Made by a program: the position numbers and the translations under genes. The notes beneath the pieces are model-generated. The model was not told where the DNA came from. It ran no database searches and saw only the letters and a program-made list of their open reading frames with translations. From Algoriphagus winogradskyi (GTDB taxonomy: Bacteria > Bacteroidota > Bacteroidia > Cytophagales > Cyclobacteriaceae), in the NCBI RefSeq assembly GCF_900182815.1, contig NZ_FXUA01000007.1, forward strand, positions 62,001 to 126,000: a DNA stretch of 64,000 nt, written 5' to 3'. This document shows, in pieces, positions 16,794 through 26,620 of the stretch. Every line of letters starts with the position of its first letter. The stretch's first letter is position 1.

Positions 16794-18281
16794 TTAATAA
16801 CCTGGGTTCTGTACAAGATTAGGGTTGGCATTGATCTGCTGAAGTGGAATAGGGAAGATATTTCTGAAAGATTCAGAAGCTCCTTTTTCCCACCATGCTT
16901 GGCCAAACTTACCAAATCGTATCATATCTGTTCTTCTGCTCGCTTCAGCAAACATTTCGAATCCTCTTTCATCATAGATCGCATCTAAAGTAATTTCTGT
17001 TAATGGGTCAAGACCTGCTCTTGTTCTTACTTGGTTCAATGCATCCAATGATTCAGCAACTTTTCCTTGTCTAAAAGCAGCTTCTGATTTAATCAAAATC
17101 ATATCAGCCAAACGGAATAGTGGATAATCATTACTCAATTCCTGTCCTGCTCCAGGAGCGAATTCAAATTTCCCTACTCTAACACCAGCTTGTCTTAAAG
17201 CATTTGGAGCAAGCATGTTGATTTGAGGAGTGAAGGTTAATGGTGCTCCATCAGGATCCGTAGCTTCAAAAGAAAGATCCTCTAAACGAGATCCATCAGA
17301 AGAGAATTGAGGACCAGCTATGAAACTTTGCTTTCTAACATCATTGTCATCGAAGTTATTGTAGAATTCTTCGAGAGAAGCATAACCATTCCAAGGCTGT
17401 GCGCTTAGATCAAATGTGTTTTGATTCAAATAGTGCAAGGTCATCATAGCCAGGTTAAATCCTGCAGCATTATTCTCATCGTACGGAAGGGTGAGAATGT
17501 TTTCAGTGGAACCGCTATTTCTTGTCGCAAAGTTTGAAAAGAAGTTAGAGGTAAGAGAATATGGACCAGAAATAACTTCATTTGCAGCTTTTTCAGCATC
17601 AGCCCATCTCGCCGTTCCTGTGTATATTTCTGCATTCAAGTACAGCTTAGCAAGCATCGCATTGGCAGAATAATAATTCAAGGTAGTTCTCGTGTCTTCC
17701 TTAGGAAGTAGCGCGATGTTATCCAAAATTGATTTCTCAATAAAATCAAATACCTCTTGACGAGAATTATTAGTCGGGTTTCCGCCAGTTGACTCCTCTG
17801 TGATGATAGGGACATTACCAAACGAATCTAATAACCACAGGTATGGAAGTGCTCTCAATACCTTAAGTTCAGCTACCAGAAGTTCAACATCTGGAAATGA
17901 AATAATCAAGTTGTTGATTTCTCCAATCGCCGTGAAGCAATAATTCCAGGAGTTATTGAATGCGTCTTCTGAAGTACCCCACGTATGTCTGTGCATTCTC
18001 AACCAAATACCACCATCCTCCCAATCCGGACCTTTTTGAGGAATAGCCATTTCATCAGAAGCGACTTCATTGATAGACCAAATACTATTATGACCACCCC
18101 AGCTCCCCACAATTCTGGAGTAAGCAGAAGCTTTAAGTACCTCTATTAGCTGAGGATTGTTGCTGTTTGCTACATCTTCTGGAGTCACACCGTCAAGTAC
18201 TTCTTGCTCTAGTTCCCAGCATGATCCCAGCAAGAAAAGCGCTGGAACCAATAGACAGATTTTACTTATATATTTTAACAT
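16794..18281 (-). CDS. RagB/SusD family nutrient-binding outer-membrane lipoprotein
   Basis: This 495-residue lipoprotein (lipobox LGSC, Cys21, acidic tail WELEQEV) shows the SusD pattern. TPR-like helices include ARWADAEKAANEVISG, and the typical C-terminal segment holds DMILIKSEAAFRQGK, ALNQVRTRAGLDPL and ERGFEMFAEASRRTDMIRFG. SusD proteins sit as lids on SusC transporters at the cell surface and bind the nutrient. It follows susC by 19 bp and is followed by a terminator. No glycosidase lies in the cluster, so the substrate may not be a plain glycan (inference). Confidence 0.93.
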   Translation of the reverse strand: MLKYISKICLLVPALFLLGSCWELEQEVLDGVTPEDVANSNNPQLIEVLKASAYSRIVGSWGGHNSIWSINEVASDEMAIPQKGPDWEDGGIWLRMHRHTWGTSEDAFNNSWNYCFTAIGEINNLIISFPDVELLVAELKVLRALPYLWLLDSFGNVPIITEESTGGNPTNNSRQEVFDFIEKSILDNIALLPKEDTRTTLNYYSANAMLAKLYLNAEIYTGTARWADAEKAANEVISGPYSLTSNFFSNFATRNSGSTENILTLPYDENNAAGFNLAMMTLHYLNQNTFDLSAQPWNGYASLEEFYNNFDDNDVRKQSFIAGPQFSSDGSRLEDLSFEATDPDGAPLTFTPQINMLAPNALRQAGVRVGKFEFAPGAGQELSNDYPLFRLADMILIKSEAAFRQGKVAESLDALNQVRTRAGLDPLTEITLDAIYDERGFEMFAEASRRTDMIRFGKFGQAWWEKGASESFRNIFPIPLQQINANPNLVQNPGY

Positions 18282-18300
18282 GTCTCTGTTTTTAAATTAA

Positions 18301-21285
18301 TTATTTGAAATTAAGAGATACACCTAAAGTGAATGACCTCGTCTGGAAGTAGGTGTTTCTACGCTCCAGACCTGGAGATAATGAAGTGGTAAAGCCATCG
18401 CCATTTTCAGAGTCAGTGATCCTAACTTCAGGATCTATACCTGTATAACCCGTAATTGTGAATAAATTTTGCGCCGCAAAATACACTCGGAATGAATTCA
18501 GGTTTTGTGAAGGTGTTTTGAAATTGTATCCCAATTCCATGTTGTCCAAACGGATGAAGGATGCATTTTCAATGTATGAACTGTTGAACGTAGGTGTGGA
18601 AGTCACCACTGGAGTTTTATCAGTAATTACAGAGTTCCAAGTGTTAGAAGATGCATCTTGGTTTTCATAGAAACCTCTGTAAGAATTATAAAGATCATGA
18701 CCCCATGCTCCTCTTAAGAAGAAACTCAAGTTCCAACCTCCATATACGAAATTGTTTGCTACACCGAACTCACCCTTAGGTAGTCCATTTCCAAGTTTTT
18801 GGAATTCATTTGGGTCTGTAGTTGAAAGGATATATTGACCATCTTCAGTTAAACCTTCCAATACAGGACCGTAGAAATCCCCTAAAGTTTGTCCTACTCT
18901 GTTGTAAACGATTGGGTTGTTATTCTGTCCTGGTGCACCTGGAGTAGCGAATCTAAGCTCGTCAAAACCTAGGTCGCCTGCAGATAAACTTTCAATTGTT
19001 GTTTTGTCATAAAGTGTAAAGTTTACACTTGGTTGCCATTTGATAGCTCCTAAGGAAACATCATTTGCGCTTAATGCAAATTCAAATCCTGCGGCTCTTA
19101 AATCGGCAAGATTCACCCATGTCGAAGATGCAGTATTGAATCTTCCTGGATCAAATGGGTTAGGAGCCCCTGTTGCTACTGGTACATTAAATAGTAGGTC
19201 AGAAATATTCCTGATGTAATAATCCATACTACCTGTCAACTTATTATTCCATATTCCGAAGTCCAAACCAAAGTTTAATTCTTGTTTAGTCTCCCACTTC
19301 AAATCCTTGTTTGGATTTGAGTTTTGTACGATTCCTACAAACACATCATTTTGAGTCAATGGATCTCCATCTAGGTCAACTCTGTTACCGTTGCCATAAA
19401 CACCCAAGGCCAAAGTAGGAGAAGGGGGAAGATTACCCGTGATCCCGAAGGAAGCTCTAGGCTTAAACTGGCTGAAAACTCCCATGTCAAATACTTGGGT
19501 AAAATCAGATCCTAAGCTGACCGCAGGAAAAACACCTGTCTGATTATTTGCTCCAAATCCAGAATATGTTTCAGCTCTTACAGAAGCAGAAAGAAAGAAC
19601 TGGTTGTTCAAATTGAAATTAGCTCTACCAAAAAGAGAATTTAACTGATCTTCATTGGCGTAAGAGGCAATCTCAGTGCTATTGCCAAGACGAATAGAGC
19701 CAGCTCCTAAGTTGTCCCACCCTAAATCAAATAGATACTGCTTAACTCTTGCATTGAAACCTTGATTTTTGGTGGACTGAGTCGCTACGCCGCCTAATAA
19801 TGTCATGTTAAGACCATCCATAAGGTCAAGTTCATAACGAAGGGTAGATTCAAAGATTTTTTGCACTCTATCATTTGTTCTTCTTTGAGCCGATCCACCG
19901 GTTCCAAGTCCTACGTTATAATCTAATCTTGACCAGAAATCACCAGAAAGCGTGTTGCTTCTATCCTGAGAGTATTGTGCAGAAATAGTTAGGTTCGTCA
20001 AAATGTCGAATTCAGCTCTGTATGAAACGAGTGCCGACTTTGTCTCACTTACGAACTTCTGCTGATTTGCTAAAGCTACAGGGTTGAAGAAATCAAATAA
20101 ATCTCTTTGGAAATAACCACCAAATCGCTCTTCAGCATCTTGCGTATTTTCGAAAATTGGCGCAGTAGGATTATACAGTGTTGCATATCTGAAAGCGGCA
20201 TCATTGATTGACTCCCTGTCTACGTTAGTAAAAGACAAGTTGGCATTCAATCTTAGCCTGTTATCTAGCGCACCTTGTGAGAGGTTGAGACGTGTGTTTA
20301 GTCTCTTATTTGCTACGCCATTTACGATTCCTTGATTATCTCGGTAATTGACAGCAGCCATATAGTTGGTGTTATTGAAGCCACCTGATACACTTGCATT
20401 GGTAGTGTAAGAGTAAGCATTGTCAATTAATTCATTTCTCCAATCTGTATTACTTCCGAAATCTGTCCCACCTCTAGCTACGAATTCCTCTGCTGAGAGA
20501 ACTGGGATAAGGTTTGTCGCCTGATCCATAGTGCCAAAAGCGTTGATAGCAACATTTACTCTTCCGTCTTTAGGATTCTTTTTTGTGGTTGTAATCAAAA
20601 TTACCCCCGAAGAACCTCTAGCTCCATAGATTGCCGCTGCTGAACCGTCCTTCAATACATCGATTGATTGGATGTCATTAGGATCCACATTGTCCAATGA
20701 AGCACCGATAACACCATCCAATACAATTAATGGAGATGAGTTAGCTCCGAATGTTGACAAACCACGTAGACGCACATTGAAACCAGAATTTGGGTTTCCA
20801 CCTGGTCTGGTGATTGATAATCCAGCTACTTTACCTTGGAGTAGTTGGGCTGGGTTTGATACGTTTCCTTTGTTGAAGTCCTCAGGCTTCACAGCTACTA
20901 CTGCCGAAGTGATTTCTTTTTTGTCTTGAGTACCGTACCCGATTACTACCGCTTCTTCAAGGCTTTGAATATCCTCTTCTAAGTTGATAATAATGTTAGT
21001 CCGATTTCCAATTTCTACTTCTTGCGGTGTATAACCTATGAAAGAAATAACTAGAATTTGATCTCCTGCTTGCAGGTCCAGGGAAAATTTCCCGTCTAAA
21101 TCAGTAGCTGTTCCACGAGTAGTACCTTTAATCAGTACAGTCGCCCCAGGAATAGACTCTCCAAGTAGCGGATCCATGACAGTTCCTGTCACAGTTCTGC
21201 TCTGGGCGTTTGCTACTAGAGTAGCGCAGAAGACTAGCGCTATAGCAAGTAGAAACGTCTTTTGTTTTAGTAAATAGTTTCTCAT
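18301..21285 (-). CDS. SusC/RagA family TonB-dependent outer-membrane transporter
   Basis: The 994-residue protein has a signal peptide (cut after VANAQ). A carboxypeptidase regulatory-like domain spans about residues 30-115 (VTGTVMDPLLGESIPGATV). The SusC plug follows, with the linker motif VVIGYGTQDKKEITSAV, then LIVLDGVIG and GSAAAIYGARGSSGVILITT. The rest is a 22-strand barrel-like region ending in ...SFTLGVSLNFK. It imports nutrients across the outer membrane with energy from TonB-ExbBD, together with the SusD lipoprotein encoded next. No N-terminal STN domain and no adjacent anti-sigma factor or ECF sigma gene were seen. The long 5' intergenic region may carry regulation. Confidence 0.95.
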   Translation of the reverse strand: MRNYLLKQKTFLLAIALVFCATLVANAQSRTVTGTVMDPLLGESIPGATVLIKGTTRGTATDLDGKFSLDLQAGDQILVISFIGYTPQEVEIGNRTNIIINLEEDIQSLEEAVVIGYGTQDKKEITSAVVAVKPEDFNKGNVSNPAQLLQGKVAGLSITRPGGNPNSGFNVRLRGLSTFGANSSPLIVLDGVIGASLDNVDPNDIQSIDVLKDGSAAAIYGARGSSGVILITTTKKNPKDGRVNVAINAFGTMDQATNLIPVLSAEEFVARGGTDFGSNTDWRNELIDNAYSYTTNASVSGGFNNTNYMAAVNYRDNQGIVNGVANKRLNTRLNLSQGALDNRLRLNANLSFTNVDRESINDAAFRYATLYNPTAPIFENTQDAEERFGGYFQRDLFDFFNPVALANQQKFVSETKSALVSYRAEFDILTNLTISAQYSQDRSNTLSGDFWSRLDYNVGLGTGGSAQRRTNDRVQKIFESTLRYELDLMDGLNMTLLGGVATQSTKNQGFNARVKQYLFDLGWDNLGAGSIRLGNSTEIASYANEDQLNSLFGRANFNLNNQFFLSASVRAETYSGFGANNQTGVFPAVSLGSDFTQVFDMGVFSQFKPRASFGITGNLPPSPTLALGVYGNGNRVDLDGDPLTQNDVFVGIVQNSNPNKDLKWETKQELNFGLDFGIWNNKLTGSMDYYIRNISDLLFNVPVATGAPNPFDPGRFNTASSTWVNLADLRAAGFEFALSANDVSLGAIKWQPSVNFTLYDKTTIESLSAGDLGFDELRFATPGAPGQNNNPIVYNRVGQTLGDFYGPVLEGLTEDGQYILSTTDPNEFQKLGNGLPKGEFGVANNFVYGGWNLSFFLRGAWGHDLYNSYRGFYENQDASSNTWNSVITDKTPVVTSTPTFNSSYIENASFIRLDNMELGYNFKTPSQNLNSFRVYFAAQNLFTITGYTGIDPEVRITDSENGDGFTTSLSPGLERRNTYFQTRSFTLGVSLNFK

Positions 21286-21770
21286 ACGGTTTGGTTGTTA
21301 ATTGATCTAGAAATAAAAAGGGCATTTTATATTTCAGTCCGAAAGTGTGGTAATAATTTTAAATTTGCAATTTTTGAATTTTTTCGAATTCTAGATCTGT
21401 AAAACATGATTTAACGGAATATTGTTTTAATTATTGATTTTATAGAAATAATAAAATCCGCCTATCATATTTTCAATGGAAATCGTTTTCCTTTTTCGAA
21501 TTGTCATGATTTTGAGTTTTTTTTAAAAAAATGAAATAAAATTTCTGTGCCCCAATCCGGGATTTTTTTTCAGCCTGACTTAACTAAAAAAATTAAGAAA
21601 CCTGGTTTTTGCAGTTAAAAAATTAGGGTTAGTTTAAAGCTGTTGAGTGCTTTATGAACTCGAGAACTTGGCAATCGGTGTAGTATGGTCCTGCTAATTC
21701 ATCTTAAAAGAATTGCCATAAAAATGCAGTGTTTGAAAAGCTGATTATCTTTAGCTATAAACCAACTTTT
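21286..21770. other. 485-bp AT-rich divergent intergenic region
   Basis: This region separates the divergent susC and DUF5686 genes. It is strongly AT-rich, with several T and A runs. It contains one clear dyad, GATTTTAT (21436-21443) with ATAAAATC (21451-21458) around a 7-nt loop. I found no TTTG-N19-TAnnTTTG promoter pointing to either gene; a TAAATTTG at 21360 lacks a -33 box. No protein-coding frame looked real. It presumably holds both promoters. Confidence 0.5.
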
Positions 21771-24419
21771 ATGAGGAAACAATTTCAATTCATTCTTTCC
21801 TTGGGAATGTCTCTTTCAGCGTTACTGTTTTGCGCTAGCTCTCTGGCCCAAGGTATCAAAGGAAAAGTGCGGACTTCAGATGGAGAACCACTCGCTTATG
21901 CATCAGTCTATATTCGAAATTTGGGTGACGGCGTACCCACCAATGAAGAGGGTAGCTACGAATACAAACTTCCAAAAGGAGTTTACGATGTACTGGTCCA
22001 ATACCTTGGGTACAAATCTCAATTGGAGACTATCATCGTGACCGATGAATGGATTACAAAAGACTTTGTAATGGAGCCCCAGGAATATACGCTAGCTGAA
22101 GTAGAAGTAAGGGCCGGAGCGGAAGATCCAGCTTTGACTATTATGCGAAAAGCAATCGCAAAAGCGAAGTACCATCGGTTACAAATTCAAAAATATAGCA
22201 TGACGGTCTATCTCAAAGGTACAGGGAAGCTGACCGATGCTCCTTTTTTCCTGAGAAAAACCATTGAAAAAGAGGGATTCAAACTCAATGAGGCATATAC
22301 CTCAGAGTCAGTTTCTAGAATCACCTTCACTCAGCCAAACAAAGTAGAAGAAAAGGTAATCTCTATTCGAACTAACGGAGATAATCAATCCACTTCTCCT
22401 GCACCATACATTCAAACTACGTTCTATCAGGAGAAAATAAATGGGATCATTTCACCTCTTTCCCGGTCTGCATTTGTCTATTACAAGTTTCGTTATGAAG
22501 GAAGTTTTTTTGATCAAGACGTATTGGTAAGTAAGATTAAAGTCACTCCAAGGTCAAGAGGAGAGCAAGTATTCGAAGGCTACATTTATATTATTGAAGA
22601 TTTATGGGCGATTCACAGTTTGAATCTGCAAACTTCCTTATTGGGCTTTCAGATTACGGCAAAGCAACAGTATGCTCCTGTTGCTGAGAATGTTTGGATG
22701 CCTTTGACACATACCTATGATTTTGGAGGTAAAATTTTTGGTTTCGAAGGGAATTTCAAATACCTAGCTTCCACTCGGGAATATGAGATAGAATTGAATC
22801 CTGATCTGGAAGTAGTCCCCGAAATCATAGATGAAAAAGTGCAGGAAGTGCCAGAGGAAGCAGTTGGGTTTAAAAAGTCTGTTTCTGCGTTGGAGCAATT
22901 AGCGAAGGAGGAGCCTAAAACGCGGAAGGAATATAGAAAGCTACTAAATGAATATGAAAAAGAATCCCTGAAAGAGCAGGATGAGCCTCAGGTGATCGAG
23001 GAGAGTTATTACGAAGTAGACTCTATGGCCAAAAAGTATAATCAGGCCTACTGGGATAGTATACGCCCTGTTCCGCTGACTGAAAGTGAGATCCAAGGCT
23101 ATCAGCGGGATGATAGCTTGGCCACCGTGGAGGTAGCCAAAATGAGTGACGTGGATTCGGTCGCTAAAAAAGCTAGGAGTAAATATAAACCACTAGACTT
23201 TATGAATGGGGCCACCTATAATTTAGGGAAGGGAGCTTCGATTGGATTTAAGCAAAATTGGACTAAGATTTCTTTTAATACAGTGGAAGGAGCGAAGCTT
23301 GGTATGGGACTATTTTACAGAAAAGAGAAAATTACCAAGGCGGCAGATAGTGTGAGTATCCTAAGAAAGAGCTTTAATATTGAGCCTGAACTCCGCTATG
23401 GTTTTTCCAGCAATCGTTTCTATGGAAAAGTAGATTTTCGATGGTCAAGTACCCTGAATTTATCTGGCACCACCTTCGGGCTGAAGGGGGGAAGGTATAT
23501 CTATCAGTTTAACGGTGGTGAACCTATCAACGAACAAGTAAACGCTGTATATTCTCTGCTTTTCAGGCAAAATTACATGAAATTATATGAGCAGGATTTT
23601 GCCCAGGTTTATTGGGCGCATCGGGTCAATGGTGGGATTACCTATCGTGTAAATATGACTTATGCTCATCGTACCGAACTGTTCAATACAAACAATTATA
23701 GTTTTTACAACAAGCCAGAACGAGCTTATTCGCCAAATCAGCCAGAAAATGTAGAGACAAACTCGGGTTCATTTTCCGATCATGATATTTTGAAACTGAA
23801 CGCTGAAATGGAATGGTATCCAGGCGTAAAATATGGTATAAGGAATGGCCGAAAGTATAGGATCACCAATCGATCCCCATTGATAAAATTAACTTATAAT
23901 AAAGCGTTTGGTGGCATAAATAGTGAGGGGACTGCAGCTGATTTTGATCACGTGGAGGTCGGAATTCAACATGATTACACTTTTGGAGTGAGTGGTAAGC
24001 TGGATTTCAATCTTTCTGCAGGAGTCTTTTTGTCAAATGATCAAGTTTACTTCCCTGATTTTCAGCATTTCGGAGGCAACCGTACTATATTTTCCAATTT
24101 TGGACCTGCTTCTAATTATCGTTTTATGGATTATTATAAGTACAGTACCAATTCTAAGTACTTTTCAGGCATAGTTCATTACCAATTCAGGAAATTTATT
24201 TTCACCCAATTGCCAATGCTTAGGTTCTCTGGAGTGAGAGAAAACATCTTCTTCAATTATTTAAAGACAGACAACTCTCCGAATTACTGGGAAGTAGGAT
24301 ATTCCTTGGATAATCTATTCAGGATATTCCGTGTGGAATTGGGAGCAGGCTTTGAAGATGCGAAATTCCTGCGTGGTGGAGTGAGACTTGGAGTGGCAAC
24401 GTTTATCAATATAAACTAG
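21771..24419 (+). CDS. DUF5686/carboxypeptidase regulatory-like outer-membrane protein
   Basis: The start at ATG 21771 (MRKQFQFILSLG) gives a proper signal peptide with a cut after SLAQ. An in-frame GTG at 21729 would add 14 unrelated residues. The 882-residue product has a carboxypeptidase regulatory-like domain (about 28-110: GKVRTSDGEPLAYASVYI, LGYKSQLETI), a middle region with charged Glu/Lys-rich stretches, and a C-terminal series of aromatic strands typical of an outer-membrane barrel. DUF5686 proteins are widespread in Bacteroidota, and their exact role is not established. It stands alone between the long intergenic region and a strong convergent terminator. Confidence 0.85.
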   Translation: MRKQFQFILSLGMSLSALLFCASSLAQGIKGKVRTSDGEPLAYASVYIRNLGDGVPTNEEGSYEYKLPKGVYDVLVQYLGYKSQLETIIVTDEWITKDFVMEPQEYTLAEVEVRAGAEDPALTIMRKAIAKAKYHRLQIQKYSMTVYLKGTGKLTDAPFFLRKTIEKEGFKLNEAYTSESVSRITFTQPNKVEEKVISIRTNGDNQSTSPAPYIQTTFYQEKINGIISPLSRSAFVYYKFRYEGSFFDQDVLVSKIKVTPRSRGEQVFEGYIYIIEDLWAIHSLNLQTSLLGFQITAKQQYAPVAENVWMPLTHTYDFGGKIFGFEGNFKYLASTREYEIELNPDLEVVPEIIDEKVQEVPEEAVGFKKSVSALEQLAKEEPKTRKEYRKLLNEYEKESLKEQDEPQVIEESYYEVDSMAKKYNQAYWDSIRPVPLTESEIQGYQRDDSLATVEVAKMSDVDSVAKKARSKYKPLDFMNGATYNLGKGASIGFKQNWTKISFNTVEGAKLGMGLFYRKEKITKAADSVSILRKSFNIEPELRYGFSSNRFYGKVDFRWSSTLNLSGTTFGLKGGRYIYQFNGGEPINEQVNAVYSLLFRQNYMKLYEQDFAQVYWAHRVNGGITYRVNMTYAHRTELFNTNNYSFYNKPERAYSPNQPENVETNSGSFSDHDILKLNAEMEWYPGVKYGIRNGRKYRITNRSPLIKLTYNKAFGGINSEGTAADFDHVEVGIQHDYTFGVSGKLDFNLSAGVFLSNDQVYFPDFQHFGGNRTIFSNFGPASNYRFMDYYKYSTNSKYFSGIVHYQFRKFIFTQLPMLRFSGVRENIFFNYLKTDNSPNYWEVGYSLDNLFRIFRVELGAGFEDAKFLRGGVRLGVATFININ

Positions 24420-24438
24420 AATATAAAGTGGTTTGAAA

Positions 24439-24470
24439 CAGAAAAAGCCCGGATTCCCGGGCTTTTTCTG
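24439..24470. terminator. Bidirectional terminator between DUF5686 gene and frr
   Basis: CAGAAAAAGCCCGG (24439-24452) and its perfect complement (24457-24470) close an ATTC loop. The A- and T-rich arms suit both strands, so the hairpin serves both convergent genes. Confidence 0.9.
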
Positions 24471-24486
24471 TTGATGATTTGAAGCA

Positions 24487-25047
24487 TCAGACTTTCATAA
24501 TGTCTACTTCTTTTTTAGCTAGAAGCTCATCTATTTTAGCAGAATATTGATCAGTTAGCTTTTGAACTACATCTTCAGCTCTTTTGATTTCATCCTCAGC
24601 TGCACCATCTTTTTGAAGTTTTTTCAACTCATCATTGATATCTTTTCGAACAGTTCTAAGAGAGATTTTTCCTCCTTCACATTCGTGCTTTGCCTGCTTG
24701 ACAAGAGAAATACGTCTTTCCTCAGTAAGCGCGGGAATAGTCAAAATGATCACTTCTCCATTGTTTTGAGGAGCTAGCCCAAGGTCCGAGTTGATAATTG
24801 CCTTTTCAATTTCTGAAATCATCGAGCGCTCAAATGGCTTGATGGATAACGTACGAGCATCAGGTGTATTGACTGAGGATACTTGATTCAAAGGAGTATT
24901 TGCTCCATAATATTGAACCATGATCCCATCCAATAGATTAGGCATGGCTTTGCCTGCACGTATTTTTAAAAGTTCAGCAGCAGTATGATCCACCGCTTTC
25001 TGCATTAATTCTTTTGCTTCGTCTAAGTATAATTCGATTTCTTCCAT
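24487..25047 (-). CDS. frr: Ribosome recycling factor
   Basis: The 186-residue product has the full-length RRF sequence. KIRAGKAMPNLLDGIMVQYYG and the PFERSMISEIEKAI block lie in the first half, and GKISLRTVRKDINDELKKLQK in the second. RRF splits the post-termination ribosome together with EF-G, and fusA lies elsewhere in this window. It follows pyrH by 10 bp in the common pyrH-frr order. It ends at the bidirectional terminator shared with the DUF5686 gene. Confidence 0.97.
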   Translation of the reverse strand: MEEIELYLDEAKELMQKAVDHTAAELLKIRAGKAMPNLLDGIMVQYYGANTPLNQVSSVNTPDARTLSIKPFERSMISEIEKAIINSDLGLAPQNNGEVIILTIPALTEERRISLVKQAKHECEGGKISLRTVRKDINDELKKLQKDGAAEDEIKRAEDVVQKLTDQYSAKIDELLAKKEVDIMKV

Positions 25048-25057
25048 GATTGTTAGC

Positions 25058-25768
25058 TTATAGAGAAGTGATCAAAGTACCAATTTCTTCGCCTTGTACC
25101 AATTTGCTGAGGTTTCCTGCCACATTCATGTCAAAAACAATAATTGGTAAGTTGTTTTCCTGACAAAGTGTAAAGGCAGTCATATCCATGACGTTAAGGT
25201 TCTTTTCGTACACTTCGTGAAACGAAATAGTTTTATATTTTGTGGCTGTTGAATCTTTTTCTGGATCAGCTGTATACACACCATCTACTCGGGTTCCTTT
25301 CAATACAATGTCTGCTTCTACTTCAATCGCTCTTAAACTAGCAGTAGAATCAGTTGTGAAATAAGGGTTACCAATACCGGCACCAAAAATTACAATACGG
25401 CCTTTTTCCAAATGGCGAATTGCTCTCCTACGGATAAATGGTTCGCAGACGCTTTCTATTTTGATACCAGACATAAGTCGAGTGTACATTCCACCTTGCT
25501 CAAGAGCACTTTGTAGTGCCATAGCATTGATCAATGTAGCAAGCATGCCCATGTAATCACCCTGAACTCTATCTATTCCCGATTTTTCGGCTTGCACGCC
25601 CCTAAAAATATTTCCACCTCCGATTACAATAGCTACTTCTACCCCCATGTCATGGACTTTTTTGATCTCCTGAGTGTATTGTTGAAGTCTAACTGGATCT
25701 ATGCCGTAACTCTTATCACCCATTAGCGCTTCTCCACTGAGTTTGAGCAGTATTCTCTTGTATTTCAT
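25058..25768 (-). CDS. pyrH: UMP kinase
   Basis: The start is ATG 25768 ([17 protein letters not shown]). An in-frame ATG at 25801 would add 11 residues before the invariant LLKLSGEAL, with no conservation. The 236-residue amino-acid-kinase-fold enzyme shows [40 protein letters not shown] [13 protein letters not shown], and [12 protein letters not shown]. It phosphorylates UMP to UDP in pyrimidine synthesis and is usually hexameric and GTP-activated. It is upstream of frr in one unit. The 292 bp upstream contains a palindrome (25796-25813) and no clear consensus promoter. Confidence 0.97.
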   Translation of the reverse strand: MKYKRILLKLSGEALMGDKSYGIDPVRLQQYTQEIKKVHDMGVEVAIVIGGGNIFRGVQAEKSGIDRVQGDYMGMLATLINAMALQSALEQGGMYTRLMSGIKIESVCEPFIRRRAIRHLEKGRIVIFGAGIGNPYFTTDSTASLRAIEVEADIVLKGTRVDGVYTADPEKDSTATKYKTISFHEVYEKNLNVMDMTAFTLCQENNLPIIVFDMNVAGNLSKLVQGEEIGTLITSL

Positions 25769-26060
25769 CGGTTTATAATTGGTTTTATATGACCATCCCA
25801 ATAGCTATCGGGAGAATCTCACATGTTTTTTTAAATCTCCCCAGTTAGTAATTCCTGAGTCATGCTTGATTCCATTTGATTGGTGTTGATTTTTAGAAGT
25901 TTGTTTTCGCTAAAGTCGCGATTATTTGAGGCTCTTTATTTTTCAGGGAAGGGCTAAAAAGCTTTAGCAAATACACTGAAAAGGAATCGGGCATAACTCG
26001 ATTTGCACAAAATAATCCGACAAATATAATTTCTTCAATTCATTATGCTAGGCTTAAAAG
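25769..26060. other. 292-bp intergenic region upstream of pyrH
   Basis: Between the biotin carrier gene and pyrH, both on the minus strand. It carries the near-palindrome TCCCAATAGCTATCGGGA at 25796-25813 (one mismatched pair). On the minus strand it has a TATATTTG box at 26028-26021 that fits the -7 consensus, but without a matching -33 TTTG. No convincing ORF was seen. A long pyrH leader is possible. Confidence 0.45.
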
Positions 26061-26555
26061 CTAAAATTGAATCAAGACTTGCTTTTTTTCTACACTTTGG
26101 TTGAGTGAGACTTTAACAGCCTTCACAATCCCGTCTCCAGGTGATTTTAGGATGTTTTCCATTTTCATTGCCTCCAGAATCAAAACAACGTCACCTTTTT
26201 TGACTTCATCTCCGGGCTTTACTTTTAGATCCAAGATAAGGCCAGGCATAGGAGCTGTTATTTCCTTCAATGCCTGTGAAGCTAAGTTGTTCATACCCAT
26301 TTGTTCCAAAAGCAGATCAAATCTGTCCTTGAGCTGAATACTCGAGATCTTATTTCCTAGTTTGATTTGGATAGTTTTTGTTGCCTTCTCAATAGAGATC
26401 AATTCAGCTTCAATAGATTTGTTTTCAGAAATCAAGTGAATCTTTCGCTCTGAGATCCTCTGAAGATCCCATGGTATTGATTTGCCATTTACTTGAATGG
26501 CCGCATCGGTTTTTTCAACCGAATAGGTTTTATTTTGGATTGTAACTGTAAACAT
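26061..26555 (-). CDS. Biotin carboxyl carrier protein (acyl-CoA carboxylase type)
   Basis: The 164-residue protein ends in a biotinyl domain (about 97-164) with APMPGLILDLKVKPGDEVKKG and the biotinylation motif EAMKMEN, biotin expected on Lys131. The N-terminal half is a small beta-rich segment typical of carrier subunits of propionyl/methylcrotonyl-CoA carboxylases and related decarboxylases in Bacteroidota. The Pro/Ala-rich linker of E. coli AccB is absent. The carboxylase subunits are not adjacent in this window. Divergent from the M1 aminopeptidase gene with a 65-bp gap. Confidence 0.88.
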   Translation of the reverse strand: MFTVTIQNKTYSVEKTDAAIQVNGKSIPWDLQRISERKIHLISENKSIEAELISIEKATKTIQIKLGNKISSIQLKDRFDLLLEQMGMNNLASQALKEITAPMPGLILDLKVKPGDEVKKGDVVLILEAMKMENILKSPGDGIVKAVKVSLNQSVEKKQVLIQF

Positions 26556-26620
26556 TCATGTTAATTTGAAGTCGAATATACAATTTCCCCTAAAACCGAC
26601 TCTTTTTCCTAGCTTAAAAT

